Positions 44,184 to 53,946 of a stretch of 56,256 bases of DNA are shown here, piece after piece. Below the pieces are notes generated by a model that was not told the origin of the DNA, did not search any database, and saw only the letters and a list, made by a program, of their open reading frames with translations. The position numbers and the translations under genes were made by a program. The stretch spans positions 1-56,256 of the forward strand of contig JAKLIY010000030.1 of NCBI GenBank assembly GCA_022709365.1, in the 5' to 3' direction. The stretch comes from Pseudomonadota bacterium. Its GTDB lineage: Bacteria > Pseudomonadota > Gammaproteobacteria > Competibacterales > Competibacteraceae. The stretch's first letter is position 1. Every line of letters begins with the position of its first letter.

Positions 44184-45269
44184 TTACCGAATCTTCAGCG
44201 TCGCCAGTCCGATCAGCACCAGAATGATGGTGATGATCCAGAAACGCACGATCACCCGTGGCTCCGGCCAGCCCTTGAGTTCAAAGTGGTGATGCAGGGG
44301 CGCCATGCGGAAAATGCGTCGTCCGGTCAGCTTGAACGAAGCCACCTGGAGGATGACCGACACGGTTTCCATGACGAACACCCCGCCCATCACAAACAAC
44401 ACCAGTTCCTGACGCACCGCCACGGCGAGCGTGCCCAGGGCGGCGCCCAGCGCCAGCGCGCCGACATCGCCCATGAATACTTGAGCGGGATAGGCGTTGA
44501 ACCAGAGAAATCCCAGCCCGGCTCCGACCAGCGCCCCGCTGAACACCATCAATTCACCCACGCCCGGCACCGACGGGATACCCAGATAGTCGGCGAAGAT
44601 CCGGTTGCCAGAGGCATAGCAGAACACCGCCAGCGCGCCAGCCACCATTGTCGTCGGGACAATCGCCAGTCCATCCAGTCCATCGGTCAAATTGACGGCG
44701 TTGCTGGAGCCAACGATGACGAAGTAGGTCAATGGAATGAACAACCAGCCGAGATTGATCGCCACATTTTTGAAAAACGGCACGATCAGATCGGTTTCTA
44801 TCGGTGTTTGGGCGGTGAAATACAGCAGCAGCGCCGCCGCCAGCCCGACGCCGGATTGCCAGGAATACTTGGCCCGCGCTGACAGGCCCTTGGAATTGCG
44901 CAGAATCAGTTTTTTGTAGTCATCCATCCAGCCGATCACGCCGAACGCCAGCGTGGTCAACAGCACGATCCAGACGTAGCGGTTACGCAGGTCAGCCCAT
45001 AACAGGGTGGAGACGGCAATGGCGACCAGAATCAGCGCCCCGCCCATGGTCGGGGTGCCCGCCTTGGAAAAGTGGCTCTTGGGACCGTCCTCGCGAATCT
45101 GTTGGCCGATCTGATAACGGCTTAACCGTCGGATCATGATCGGCCCAACGATCAGGGAAATGAGCAGAGCGGTCAGAACGCCCAGAATCCCTCGCAGCGT
45201 CAAATACTGGAAAACATTGAAGCCCCGGTAGACATTGTTCGTGAGCCATTCGGCCAGCAACACCAGCAT
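44184..45269 (-). CDS. mraY: Phospho-MurNAc-pentapeptide transferase MraY
   Basis: This 361-residue polytopic enzyme makes lipid I on undecaprenyl phosphate. Catalytic signatures are [23 protein letters not shown] and [11 protein letters not shown]. The [16 protein letters not shown] segment is also invariant. The ATG overlaps the murF stop by one base (TGATG), so the two are translationally coupled. Confidence 0.97.
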   Translation of the reverse strand: MLVLLAEWLTNNVYRGFNVFQYLTLRGILGVLTALLISLIVGPIMIRRLSRYQIGQQIREDGPKSHFSKAGTPTMGGALILVAIAVSTLLWADLRNRYVWIVLLTTLAFGVIGWMDDYKKLILRNSKGLSARAKYSWQSGVGLAAALLLYFTAQTPIETDLIVPFFKNVAINLGWLFIPLTYFVIVGSSNAVNLTDGLDGLAIVPTTMVAGALAVFCYASGNRIFADYLGIPSVPGVGELMVFSGALVGAGLGFLWFNAYPAQVFMGDVGALALGAALGTLAVAVRQELVLFVMGGVFVMETVSVILQVASFKLTGRRIFRMAPLHHHFELKGWPEPRVIVRFWIITIILVLIGLATLKIR

Positions 45270-46654
45270 CAGTCGTGTCTCCCCGGTTCCCTGGAAAATT
45301 CACCCGGCGTTGCCAGCGCCGCAACGACTCGTTCCATGCGCATTCCCCGCGAACCTTTCACCAGAATCAAAGGCGGTTCCCCGCTGTTTTGCAGAGCGCA
45401 GTCCAGCGCCGCCGCCAGCGCCTCCACCGTGGCGAAATGTTCCCCACCGCCGCCGAACGCTCGAACCGCGGCCTGGCTGTGTTCGCCCAGCGCGTACAGT
45501 CGTTCGAATCCAGCCATGCAGGCTTCCTGACCAGATCGGGCGTGCAGTTCATCTGCTGCCGGTCCCAGTTCCCGCATATCGCCCAAGACCAGCCATTTGC
45601 GGCCTGGCTCCGCGCCGACTGCCTGCAAGGCCGCCGCCAGCGAAGCGGGATTGGCGTTGTAGGCATCGTGAATCACTGCGCCGCCATGCCGACCCGGCAA
45701 GCGCTGCATCCGTCCGCCGACGCCCCGCAGGCTCTCCAGACCTTGACGCACCTCGTCCAGCGTCGCGCCGACGGTCAGCGCCGCCGCCGCCGCCGCCAGG
45801 GCGTTGCGGATATTGTGCCGACCGGGTACGGGCAGGCGAATTTCGATGCGGCCTTGGGCCGTCAGTAACCGGAAATGGTTTGCATCCAGAACCTGACCGC
45901 TGACCGCTGCCGACGCATCCAGCCCGAAATCGACGATTCGCCGCCCCGGATTCAAGGCGATCCAATCATCCGCATAGGGATCGTCCCGGTTGATGATCGC
46001 GACGCCGTTCGGCCCCAGCCCCTGAAAAATTTCCCCCTTGCTGCGCGCTACGCCCGCCACATCGCCGAAGCCTTCCAGATGACAGGGGCCAGCGTTATTG
46101 ATGATCGCCACATCGGGTCGGACTAAGTCGGTGAGATAGGCGATTTCGCCGGGATGGTTGGCGCCCATTTCGATCACCGCGTAGGCATGTTCTCCATTCA
46201 GCCGCAGCAGGGTCAGCGGCACGCCGATGTCGTTGTTGAGGTTGCCTTCGGTCGCCAGCGTCACTCCCCGGACACGCAAAATAGCGGCGATCATTTCTTT
46301 CAGCGTGGTCTTGCCATTACTGCCGGTCAACGCGATGAGTGGACGGCGGAAACGGGAACGCCACGTTGCTGCCAGTCGGCCCAGGGCCAACCGGGTGTCA
46401 GTGACGCGCATCTGTGGCAGCGGATCATCCACCGGTCGGCTGACCAGCGCCGCGCACGCCCCTCGTTCACGGGCGACGGCGATGAAATCATGCCCGTCAA
46501 AGTTCGGTCCGGTCAGCGCGACAAACAGCGCGCCGGGAGATAACTGGCGGGTGTCAGTGCTAACCGCTGTAAAAGCGGCGTCACCGCCAGACCATTCACC
46601 GTCCAGCGCATCAGCCGCTTCCCGCAAACGCCACGGTGGAAAAGCATCAGTCAT
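45269..46654 (-). CDS. murF: UDP-MurNAc-tripeptide--D-alanyl-D-alanine ligase MurF
   Basis: This 461-residue Mur ligase adds D-Ala-D-Ala to complete the pentapeptide. [19 protein letters not shown] is the N-terminal UDP-binding region, [19 protein letters not shown] the P-loop, and [18 protein letters not shown] the C-terminal signature. It abuts murE upstream and mraY downstream. Confidence 0.97.
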   Translation of the reverse strand: MTDAFPPWRLREAADALDGEWSGGDAAFTAVSTDTRQLSPGALFVALTGPNFDGHDFIAVARERGACAALVSRPVDDPLPQMRVTDTRLALGRLAATWRSRFRRPLIALTGSNGKTTLKEMIAAILRVRGVTLATEGNLNNDIGVPLTLLRLNGEHAYAVIEMGANHPGEIAYLTDLVRPDVAIINNAGPCHLEGFGDVAGVARSKGEIFQGLGPNGVAIINRDDPYADDWIALNPGRRIVDFGLDASAAVSGQVLDANHFRLLTAQGRIEIRLPVPGRHNIRNALAAAAAALTVGATLDEVRQGLESLRGVGGRMQRLPGRHGGAVIHDAYNANPASLAAALQAVGAEPGRKWLVLGDMRELGPAADELHARSGQEACMAGFERLYALGEHSQAAVRAFGGGGEHFATVEALAAALDCALQNSGEPPLILVKGSRGMRMERVVAALATPGEFSREPGRHD

Positions 46655-48172
46655 TCAAGGAGTCTCATCAATGGAAGAAAGAAATTCATGCGCCGTCACG
46701 CGGTCGCTGAACAGGAATCGTTCCGTCCCGACGATCTGGTAATCCTCATGTCCCTTGCCCGCGATCAGCACGATGTCGCCAGCTTCAGCTTCGGCCAGGG
46801 CGTGAACAATGGCCGCACGGCGATCCCGGATTACCATCGCTGCCTCCGGATGCTTCATACCGGACAAAATGTCGCTGACGATGCGATCCGGGTCTTCGGT
46901 ACGCGGGTTATCGTCAGCGACGATCACCCGGTCGGCCAACCGCTCCGCTGCCGCGCCCATCAGGGGCCGTTTGCCGGGGTCACGGTCGCCGCCGCAGCCG
47001 AACACACACCACAAATGGCTGCGTCTCCCATGTTCCCGCAGGGCGCTTAACACCTGCTCCAGGGCATAGGGCGTGTGAGCGTAATCGATCACCGCCAGCG
47101 GTTGGCCTGATTCGCCGCCGATCCGCTCCATGCGTCCCGGCACGGTGGCCGTTTGCGCCAATCTTGCTAATGCTTCATCAAACGGCATCTCCAGCGCCAA
47201 CAGTGTCGCCAGCGTCGCCAGCAGGTTGCTGGCGTTGAAGCGGCCCAGCAGTCCAGCCCGCAATTCACCCTGGCCCCAGGAGGATTGAATGTGCAGGCGC
47301 AGGCCGTTGGCGGTCAGCTCCAGACGCTGGCCCTGGACGAACCGTTCCAGCGTCGTAGGCTGCTCGCCGAGACCATAAGTAATGATGCCACGTTGCACCT
47401 GCGCTTCCACGGCCAGGCGCTGGCCGAAAGCGTCGTCCAGATTCAGCACCGCCCAATCCGGTTGATGTTCGACAAACAGCCGACGCTTAGCCGTTGCGTA
47501 AGCGTCCAGCGTTCCGTGATAGTCCAGATGATCGCGGCTGAGTTGCGTCAACACTGCTACGGCAAAGGCGATCCCATTCACCCGGCCCTGATCCAGGGCG
47601 TGTGAGGATGCTTCCATAACCGCATACCGCCGACCTGCTGCCACCAGGTCCGCCAGCCAGCGCTGTACCGCCAGCGGGTCTGGCGTGGTGTGCAACGAGG
47701 GTTCCGTCTGGCCGTGAACGCCCACACCCAGCGTGCCCAGAATGCCGCAGGGTCCGGATTCGGCGCTGCTCAGGGCTTGGGCGAGAAAATGGGCGCAGGA
47801 GGTCTTGCCATCCGTGCCGGTGATGCCGATCACCTGCAAGCGGCGGGAGGGTTCGCCGTAAAACCGGCTGGCGATCAAACCGAGCTTTTGACGCAGTTCG
47901 GGCGTGGCGAGCAGCGGCAGCGCATCGTCCACGGAAAGCGGACCCTCCCAGGTCGGCTCCCAAACCACCGCCACCGCTCCGGCGGCTTTGACGGTCGCCA
48001 AAAATTCCAGCCCGTGTCGCTGCCCGCCGCGCACGGCGAAAAAGAGGTCGCCCGGTTGCACGTTCCGACTGTCGGACGCCAGACCGGCTACTGGAAGATT
48101 CGCCCATGGCGCTGGAACCTCGGCGAAACCCGCCAGCAACTCGCCGATGGAAAACGACCTTGTCCGGTTCAC
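46655..48172 (-). CDS. murE: UDP-MurNAc-dipeptide--diaminopimelate ligase MurE
   Basis: This 505-residue Mur ligase adds the third stem residue. The P-loop is GITGTDGKTSCAHFLAQAL. The substrate motif DNPRTEDPDRI contains DNPR, which marks meso-diaminopimelate specificity. SDSRNVQPGDLFFAVRG is the N-terminal signature. The start is a GTG overlapping the ftsI stop (GTGA). Confidence 0.97.
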   Translation of the reverse strand: MNRTRSFSIGELLAGFAEVPAPWANLPVAGLASDSRNVQPGDLFFAVRGGQRHGLEFLATVKAAGAVAVVWEPTWEGPLSVDDALPLLATPELRQKLGLIASRFYGEPSRRLQVIGITGTDGKTSCAHFLAQALSSAESGPCGILGTLGVGVHGQTEPSLHTTPDPLAVQRWLADLVAAGRRYAVMEASSHALDQGRVNGIAFAVAVLTQLSRDHLDYHGTLDAYATAKRRLFVEHQPDWAVLNLDDAFGQRLAVEAQVQRGIITYGLGEQPTTLERFVQGQRLELTANGLRLHIQSSWGQGELRAGLLGRFNASNLLATLATLLALEMPFDEALARLAQTATVPGRMERIGGESGQPLAVIDYAHTPYALEQVLSALREHGRRSHLWCVFGCGGDRDPGKRPLMGAAAERLADRVIVADDNPRTEDPDRIVSDILSGMKHPEAAMVIRDRRAAIVHALAEAEAGDIVLIAGKGHEDYQIVGTERFLFSDRVTAHEFLSSIDETP

Positions 48173-49980
48173 GGCTTCTTCGCCTCCGTTGGCGCTACCC
48201 CGGCCAGCTTCATACTCGGCATGTCATCGGGCGTGATGTTCAGAATGCGCAGCACCCCGCCCATGGTCGCGCCAAATACCGGCGCTGCCACCGCGCCGCC
48301 GTAGTAAACGCCGCCCTTGGGTTCATCGATGATGATCACCATTACCAAACGGGGGGCGCTGGCCGGAACCATACCGGCGAACAGGGAAAGGTAGCGGTTG
48401 CTGGCGTAGTGGCCACCGATGGATTTATGTGAGGTGCCGGTTTTACCCGCTACCCGGTAACCCGGTACCGTCGCCTTGGCTCCGGTTCCCTGGCTGGACG
48501 TAGCCTGTTCGAGCATCACCCGCATTTGCCCTGCCGTCTTTGCCGATATGACCCGCTTCTCTTGGGCGGGATCCAGCGGCTCCTCGCGCTTGAGCAAGGT
48601 TAATGGCCGTCGAACGCCATCTGCCGCCAGGGTCGTGTACGCCTGGGCCAGTTGCATCATATTGACAGACAGCCCATAGCCGAACGAATGGTTGGCATGG
48701 CCGATTTCGCCGCCCCATTTTTTGAAATGCCGCAAGACGCCCGGCTGTTCGCCGACCAGTCCCAATCCGGTCAACGCGCCAAAGCCGAGGTCTTTATAAA
48801 ACTTCCACAACTGCTCCGCCGGCAACGACAGAGCGATTTTGCTGGTGCCGATATTGCTGGATTTAATGATGACACGGGTGACGTCAATCAGGCCGTAACT
48901 GTGTACATCGCGCACCAGATTACGGCCAATACGGAACGGACCTCGAGCATCCACGGGGGTCGTGGGCGTCCACTTGCCGCTTTCCAATGCCATGGAGATT
49001 GAAAATGGCTTTATGGTTGAACCGGGTTCGTAAGCGTCGGTGACGGCATGATTGCGCAGCAACTCGCTTTTCAGCTCTTCCCGGTTGTTAGGATTACCAG
49101 CGGGCTGATTGACCATCGCCAAAATTTCCCCGGTTTTGACATCCACGATCACCGCTGAACCGGCGCTGGCGCTATTTTTGATGAATGCGGCTTTCAGGGC
49201 GCGATAGGCTTGATACTGCAAGCGTCGGTCAATACTGAGCGTCAGTTTCTGACCCGGCTGCGGAGGCCGGATGCTCTCCACGTCTTGAACGATTCGACCC
49301 AGCCGATCCTTGATGACCCGCTTCTGACCGGGGATGCCGCGCAACTGGTCGTCAAAGACCTTTTCCAGGCCCTCCTGTCCCTTATCGTCGATATCGGTGA
49401 AACCCAGCAGATGCGAGGTGACTTCGGCATCCGGGTAGTAGCGGCGGTATTCGCGTTGCGCGTACACCCCCGGAATGTCGAGTTGTAAAATGCGTTGCGC
49501 CTCGTTCGGGGCCAGATGCCGGCGCAGGTAAACAAATCGGCGGAGCTTTTTTTCCGCCTGTTGCCGCTCCAGATCCGGCGCCAGTTTCTTTTCCAATTCC
49601 GCCGTAGTCATGCCTAACGCCACAGCCAATTGTGGCCATTGGGCACGCTGCTCCAGTAAATCTTGCGGCTCTGCCCAAATCGAATCGACCGGCGAGCTGA
49701 CCGCCAGCGGTTCGCCGTTACGATCGACGATCATCCCTCGGTGCGCTGGAACTTCGACCACCCGCAGGAATCGTTCATCACCTTGACTTTGCAAAAAATC
49801 CTTGTGAATCAATTGCAAATAAGCAGCACGTGCCACCATGCCGGTTGCCGCCATGCTCATCAGACCCAGCACCAGCCCGGTGCGAGTCATCGTGCGGACG
49901 GATGTCCACAACCGATGAGGCCATGTCACTCGTTTTGGGCGGCCAAACGCACGATTCGCCGGTCTATGCGTTTTATTCAT
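48169..49980 (-). CDS. ftsI: Septal transpeptidase FtsI (PBP3)
   Basis: This 603-residue class B penicillin-binding protein has one membrane helix (about 35-55), a pedestal domain (HRGMIVDRNGEPLAVSSPVD) and a transpeptidase domain. The active-site triad motifs are STIKPF, SSN and KTGTSHK. It crosslinks septal peptidoglycan with FtsW. The ATG overlaps the ftsL stop and its own stop overlaps murE. Confidence 0.97.
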   Translation of the reverse strand: MNKTHRPANRAFGRPKRVTWPHRLWTSVRTMTRTGLVLGLMSMAATGMVARAAYLQLIHKDFLQSQGDERFLRVVEVPAHRGMIVDRNGEPLAVSSPVDSIWAEPQDLLEQRAQWPQLAVALGMTTAELEKKLAPDLERQQAEKKLRRFVYLRRHLAPNEAQRILQLDIPGVYAQREYRRYYPDAEVTSHLLGFTDIDDKGQEGLEKVFDDQLRGIPGQKRVIKDRLGRIVQDVESIRPPQPGQKLTLSIDRRLQYQAYRALKAAFIKNSASAGSAVIVDVKTGEILAMVNQPAGNPNNREELKSELLRNHAVTDAYEPGSTIKPFSISMALESGKWTPTTPVDARGPFRIGRNLVRDVHSYGLIDVTRVIIKSSNIGTSKIALSLPAEQLWKFYKDLGFGALTGLGLVGEQPGVLRHFKKWGGEIGHANHSFGYGLSVNMMQLAQAYTTLAADGVRRPLTLLKREEPLDPAQEKRVISAKTAGQMRVMLEQATSSQGTGAKATVPGYRVAGKTGTSHKSIGGHYASNRYLSLFAGMVPASAPRLVMVIIIDEPKGGVYYGGAVAAPVFGATMGGVLRILNITPDDMPSMKLAGVAPTEAKKP

Positions 49981-50248
49981 GAGGTGCGATGTACAACACT
50001 TGGTCAGAATTCGGGATCAACATATTGAGGCGAGTCCGCGCCGTTTCTTCGACAGCGATCTCCGTGACCAGCGTACTTTGCTCCAGTTGTAATAGCTCCC
50101 ATTCAATTTCGATGTTGTCCCGCTCCGTTTGCAGACTTTGCCATTGAATAAATAGTTGTCGGTTAACGTGATGGGTGTAGACCAGGCCTACACCGGAACC
50201 GAGTACCGCAACCGTCAATACGATGGCCTGCCAGAAAAAACTGGTCAT
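49973..50248 (-). CDS. ftsL: Cell division protein FtsL
   Basis: This 91-residue bitopic protein has an N-terminal membrane helix (about 5-25) and a periplasmic coiled coil ([20 protein letters not shown]). It forms the FtsQLB complex that activates FtsW/FtsI. The sequence is weakly conserved, but size, topology and position between rsmH and ftsI identify it. It overlaps both neighbours by a few bases. Confidence 0.93.
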   Translation of the reverse strand: MTSFFWQAIVLTVAVLGSGVGLVYTHHVNRQLFIQWQSLQTERDNIEIEWELLQLEQSTLVTEIAVEETARTRLNMLIPNSDQVLYIAPHE

Positions 50249-51174
50249 GCCCGCCGTTCCGCGATGCGCAAAATGGCGCTGCGGGCGCGCGGATTAGCGG
50301 CCACCTCGGCGGCGCTGGGTCGTATGGTCCGACCGATGAGCCGCAGGGTCATGCCTTCTGGCTGACCCATTACCGGCAAATCCAGCGGCAATTCCCGTCC
50401 ACGGGCCTGCTCACGCATGAATTGCTTGACCACTCGATCCTCCAGGGAATGAAAACTGATGACCACTAACCGTCCACCCGAAGCCAGCGCCAACACGGTC
50501 TGCGGCAAGACGGCCCGCAGTTCGCCCAATTCGTCGTTGACCGCGATCCGGATCGCTTGAAAAGTGCGGGTCGCCGGATGCTTACCCGGTTCACGAGTGG
50601 GGACCGCTGCGGCAACGATCTCCGCCAGCCGCGCCGTAGTAGCAATCGGCGCTTGCTGGCGGGCGGCGACGATGGCGCGGGCGACCCGTCGATAAAACCG
50701 TTCCTCGCCGAATTCCGTCAGCACTTGCGCCAGTTCCGCTTCATCGACCCGCGCCAGCCAGGTAGCAGCGCTCATACCGGCGGTCGGGTCCATACGCATG
50801 TCCAGTGGTCCGTTGCGACCGAAACTGAAGCCGCGCTGCGGATCGTCCAGTTGCGGCGAAGACATGCCTAGATCTAACAGCACACCATCCACCCGCCCGA
50901 TCCAATCCCATTCGGTCAGGGTCTCAGCCAACCGGCTGAACGGCCGCCGGATAAAGGCAAACCGGGGATCGGCGTCGAAATCGGCGGCTGCCGCCGGATC
51001 CCGGTCCAAAGCCAGCAATCGTCCTTCGGGACCGAGCCGCGCCAGAATCGCCTGGGCATGACCGCCCCGACCTAACGTGCCATCGACGTAACGGCCATCG
51101 GGACGGATATTCAGCCCGGCCAGCGCCTCGACCAGCAGCACCGGCTGATGCAGTAATTCTGTGGTGTCTGTCAT
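50245..51174 (-). CDS. rsmH: 16S rRNA (cytosine1402-N4)-methyltransferase RsmH
   Basis: This 309-residue enzyme methylates C1402 in the ribosomal P site. [13 protein letters not shown] and [16 protein letters not shown] (S-adenosylmethionine site) are at the N-terminus; [14 protein letters not shown] and [17 protein letters not shown] follow. The frame opens at a TTG at 51180, but the ATG at 51174, two bases after the mraZ stop, is the natural start. Confidence 0.96.
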   Translation of the reverse strand: MTDTTELLHQPVLLVEALAGLNIRPDGRYVDGTLGRGGHAQAILARLGPEGRLLALDRDPAAAADFDADPRFAFIRRPFSRLAETLTEWDWIGRVDGVLLDLGMSSPQLDDPQRGFSFGRNGPLDMRMDPTAGMSAATWLARVDEAELAQVLTEFGEERFYRRVARAIVAARQQAPIATTARLAEIVAAAVPTREPGKHPATRTFQAIRIAVNDELGELRAVLPQTVLALASGGRLVVISFHSLEDRVVKQFMREQARGRELPLDLPVMGQPEGMTLRLIGRTIRPSAAEVAANPRARSAILRIAERRA

Positions 51175-51176
51175 GT

Positions 51177-51632
51177 TCAAAACGACAGCAAATCCAAATC
51201 CGGCAGGGATTCATCATTATCATTCCCTTGGCTCGACAACAGCGCCTCGCGCCAGTCCTGCCAGGCCTGCTCGTTCCAGATTTCAAACTTGTTGCCCTGT
51301 CCCACCAGCACCACCCGCTTGTCCAAATGAGCGAACTCCCGCAAGGGTGCCGGCAACAGAATCCGGCCACTGGCGTCCATGCTGCACTCTTCCGCATGAC
51401 CCAGCAAAAGCCGTTTCAGGGCGCGAGCGCGGGCATTGACGCTGGACAACTGGATCAGTTTCTGCTCGACCTCTTCCCACACCGGCAGCGGATAGAGCAA
51501 CAGGCAGCGGTCGCGGTCGACTGTCAGGATCAATTGGTCGGCGGCGGCGTCCAGCACCTGCTGGCGGTAACGGGCCGGCATCGATAGGCGGCCTTTGGCG
51601 TCCAACGACAGCGGATTGATGCCCCGGAACAA
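51177..51632 (-). CDS. mraZ: Transcriptional regulator MraZ
   Basis: This 151-residue protein has two AbrB-like SpoVT halves ([39 protein letters not shown]). MraZ represses its own promoter and the dcw operon. The start is a TTG at 51632 preceded by AGGAGGA at seven bases; an in-frame stop just upstream rules out an earlier start, and the family N-terminus MFRG begins exactly here. Its boxes lie 37-61 bases upstream. Confidence 0.94.
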   Translation of the reverse strand: MFRGINPLSLDAKGRLSMPARYRQQVLDAAADQLILTVDRDRCLLLYPLPVWEEVEQKLIQLSSVNARARALKRLLLGHAEECSMDASGRILLPAPLREFAHLDKRVVLVGQGNKFEIWNEQAWQDWREALLSSQGNDNDESLPDLDLLSF

Positions 51633-51668
51633 TCTTCAATCCTCCTCCTAGTCCGGGCGCTAGCGCGT

Positions 51669-51693
51669 CCCACTTTCCCCCACTTTTCACCAC
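51669..51693 (-). promoter_or_regulatory. MraZ operator: three GTGG(G/T) boxes at 10-bp spacing
   Basis: On the minus strand the repeats GTGGT, GTGGG and GTGGG occupy 51693-51689, 51683-51679 and 51673-51669, exactly 10 bases apart. This is the known MraZ box pattern (TGGGN with 5-base spacers). They cover the predicted transcription start of the dcw operon. Confidence 0.85.
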
Positions 51694-51695
51694 TA

Positions 51696-51725
51696 ACTAT
51701 AGGTAGGCAAACCTAGCACTGTCAA
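51696..51725 (-). promoter_or_regulatory. Sigma70 promoter of the mraZ-dcw operon
   Basis: On the minus strand a perfect -35 TTGACA (51725-51720) and a -10 TATAGT (51701-51696) are separated by 18 bases. Transcription would start near 51689, inside the MraZ boxes, consistent with autorepression. Confidence 0.85.
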
Positions 51726-51975
51726 GAAAATCCACGGGGCGATTTTTTAAAAGGACTTTATATATAATTACTTACATTTTTAGCCAACAATAGGGGATAA
51801 ATTATCCCGAAGATGACACGGATCAGGCGTCCCGTAGCCCTGAAACCACCCGAATATGCGACAATCCATGAATAGCCTGGCCGCTGGTATAGCGTCCGCT
51901 CATCCTGATCCTATCTTGTTAAAGTTGCCGCAAGCAGGTACTTTCATCACTTCCATGACCGGTCACTGACTTTCC
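51726..51975. other. AT-rich divergent intergenic region with a 15-bp palindrome
   Basis: The segment between the mraZ promoter and the next plus-strand gene is AT-rich at 51745-51792. It contains GGGATAA-A-TTATCCC (51794-51808), a perfect palindrome around one base. No gene or clear plus-strand promoter is recognised. Confidence 0.5.
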
Positions 51976-52488
51976 ATGTACGCCCTGCTTAATCTGTTCC
52001 TGGACATCTGCCTGTTTCGCAAAGGCCCGAAGGATGTGCCGGCCTCGGCGGCGCTGCTGAAAACCTGCCTGCTGGCTTATGGACTTTCCGGGCTGCTGGT
52101 TTTAATTCTCAGCACCCCCGCACCGGTGGCTCTCCTGCAAATCCTGCTGGATTTGGTGCTGCTGAGCGGATTGCTGCATCTGGCGCTGCTCGTGCGTCGG
52201 CATCCTCAACGCTTTGAACAAACGCTCAGTGCGCTAACCGGTACGGGTTCGCTAATGGCTCTGCTGGCGCTGCCGCTGATGAGCTGGATTATCCAACAAT
52301 CCCCCAGTGGCGCCGCTGAATTACCTTCGGCGCTGTTGCTGGCGCTGATGGTGTGGAGCATCGCTATCATGGCCCATATCCTGCGCCAGACCTTTGAAAC
52401 GTCGATTTGGATCGGGGTGCTGTACGCTATCGGTTATACCTTTTTATCCTGGACGCTGACCGGCTGGATCGGCCCGGACGGCGGTTGA
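51976..52488 (+). CDS. Conserved small integral membrane protein
   Basis: This 170-residue protein has about five hydrophobic helices (for example LLAYGLSGLLVLILS, LLLALMVWSIAIMAHIL). The N-terminus MYALLNLFLDICLFRKGPKD resembles small inner-membrane proteins found beside mpl in some gammaproteobacteria. Function is unknown. It precedes mpl by 25 bases on the same strand and is probably cotranscribed, so a role near murein recycling is possible but unproven. Confidence 0.75.
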   Translation: MYALLNLFLDICLFRKGPKDVPASAALLKTCLLAYGLSGLLVLILSTPAPVALLQILLDLVLLSGLLHLALLVRRHPQRFEQTLSALTGTGSLMALLALPLMSWIIQQSPSGAAELPSALLLALMVWSIAIMAHILRQTFETSIWIGVLYAIGYTFLSWTLTGWIGPDGG

Positions 52489-52513
52489 TCGCCATTATTC
52501 GGTAAAAATTTCC

Positions 52514-53875
52514 ATGCATATTCATATTCTCGGCATTTGCGGTACGTTCATGGCCGGGGTCGCTCTGCTGGCCCGTGCCGCTGGACACACGGTTTCCGGT
52601 TGCGACGCGGGTGTTTATCCGCCGATGAGCACCCAACTGGCTGATGTGGGCATCGCGTTGCGGGAAGGCTACGATCCTGAGCAACTGACGGAGTTTCAGC
52701 CGGACATAGTCGTCATTGGCAACGTGATGAGCCGGGGCCGGCCGATTGTCGAGGAATTACTGAATCGCGATTTACCCTATGCTTCCGGACCGGCCTGGTT
52801 ATCCGAGCATATGCTGCGCGGTCGGCATGTCTTAGCGGTGGCCGGCACGCACGGCAAGACGACAACCAGCAGTCTGCTGGCCTGGATTCTGGAGTATGCT
52901 GGGCGGGAGCCGGGCTTTTTGATCGGCGGGATTCCGGCCAATTTCGGTCAATCCGCACGACTGGGGGCAGCGCCGTTCTTCGTGGTGGAGGCGGACGAAT
53001 ATGACACGGCATTTTTCGACAAGCGTTCCAAGTTCGTCCACTATCGGCCACGCACGTTGATTTTGAACAATCTGGAATTCGATCACGCCGATATCTTTCC
53101 CGATCTGGCGGCCATTCAACGCCAGTTTCATCATCTGCTGCGCACCGTGCCCGGTTCCGGGCTGATCGTCGCCAACGGCCAGGACGCGAATTTGGCCGAG
53201 GTGCTGGCGATGGGTTGCTGGACGCCGGTGGAGCGGTTCGGAACCGGCAACTGGGAAGCGCGGGACACCGCCCCGGACGGCGGCGCTTTCGACGTGTACT
53301 TCCAGGGTGAACGGCAGGGTCGGGCTACGTGGACGCAGTTGGGCATGCACAGTGTCCACAACGCGCTGGCCGCTATCGCCGCCGCCCGCCATGTTGGCGT
53401 ATCGGTCGCTTCGGCCATCGAAGCGCTGCGGGATTTTCAGGGCGTCAAGCGGCGACTGGAAGTGCGCGGCATGGTCAATGGCGTCACGGTTTACGACGAT
53501 TTCGCCCACCATCCGACGGCGATTGCGACGACGCTGGCGGGATTGCGCGCCCGAGTCGGTTCACAACCGATCATCGCCGTGCTGGAGCCGCGCTCCAACA
53601 CCATGAAAATGGGGGTGTTCAAGGATAGCCTCGCTCCAGCGTTGAATGAAGCGGATCATGTGGTGCTGTATCAGGCCCCGGATTTGGGCTGGAATCTCGA
53701 TGCCGTGGCGGCGACGCTCGGTTCACGAGGGCGGGTTTGCCACACGCTCGACGAAACGCTGGTCGCCATTCAGGCCCGGATCAAGCCGGGAACGCAGGTA
53801 TTGATTATGAGTAACGGCGGTTTCGGCGGCATTCACGAACGCCTGCTTCAGAGCTTGCAGGCGGGGGGCCGCTAA
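52514..53875 (+). CDS. mpl: UDP-MurNAc:L-Ala-gamma-D-Glu-meso-DAP ligase Mpl
   Basis: This 453-residue Mur-ligase relative attaches recycled murein tripeptide to UDP-MurNAc. It starts MHIHILGICGTFMAGVALLA, which separates Mpl from MurC. The P-loop is [37 protein letters not shown] and LEPRSNTMKMGVFKD are further signatures. It complements the de novo Mur pathway encoded on the opposite strand. Confidence 0.96.
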   Translation: MHIHILGICGTFMAGVALLARAAGHTVSGCDAGVYPPMSTQLADVGIALREGYDPEQLTEFQPDIVVIGNVMSRGRPIVEELLNRDLPYASGPAWLSEHMLRGRHVLAVAGTHGKTTTSSLLAWILEYAGREPGFLIGGIPANFGQSARLGAAPFFVVEADEYDTAFFDKRSKFVHYRPRTLILNNLEFDHADIFPDLAAIQRQFHHLLRTVPGSGLIVANGQDANLAEVLAMGCWTPVERFGTGNWEARDTAPDGGAFDVYFQGERQGRATWTQLGMHSVHNALAAIAAARHVGVSVASAIEALRDFQGVKRRLEVRGMVNGVTVYDDFAHHPTAIATTLAGLRARVGSQPIIAVLEPRSNTMKMGVFKDSLAPALNEADHVVLYQAPDLGWNLDAVAATLGSRGRVCHTLDETLVAIQARIKPGTQVLIMSNGGFGGIHERLLQSLQAGGR

Positions 53876-53879
53876 AAGC

Positions 53880-53945
53880 TCCAACCACCCCGGCGCTACG
53901 CGCCACCCCTCCTTCGCCAAGTGAGGGGAAAACATCCAGCAATCC
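53880..53945. repeat. REP-like fragment between mpl and the WYL regulator
   Basis: GGCGCTACGCGCC is a small hairpin, followed by CCCCTCCTTCGCCAAGTGAGGGG, an imperfect inverted repeat of the CCCTC class seen elsewhere in the window. It lies between two convergent genes and may serve as a bidirectional terminator. Confidence 0.4.
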
Positions 53946-53946
53946 C

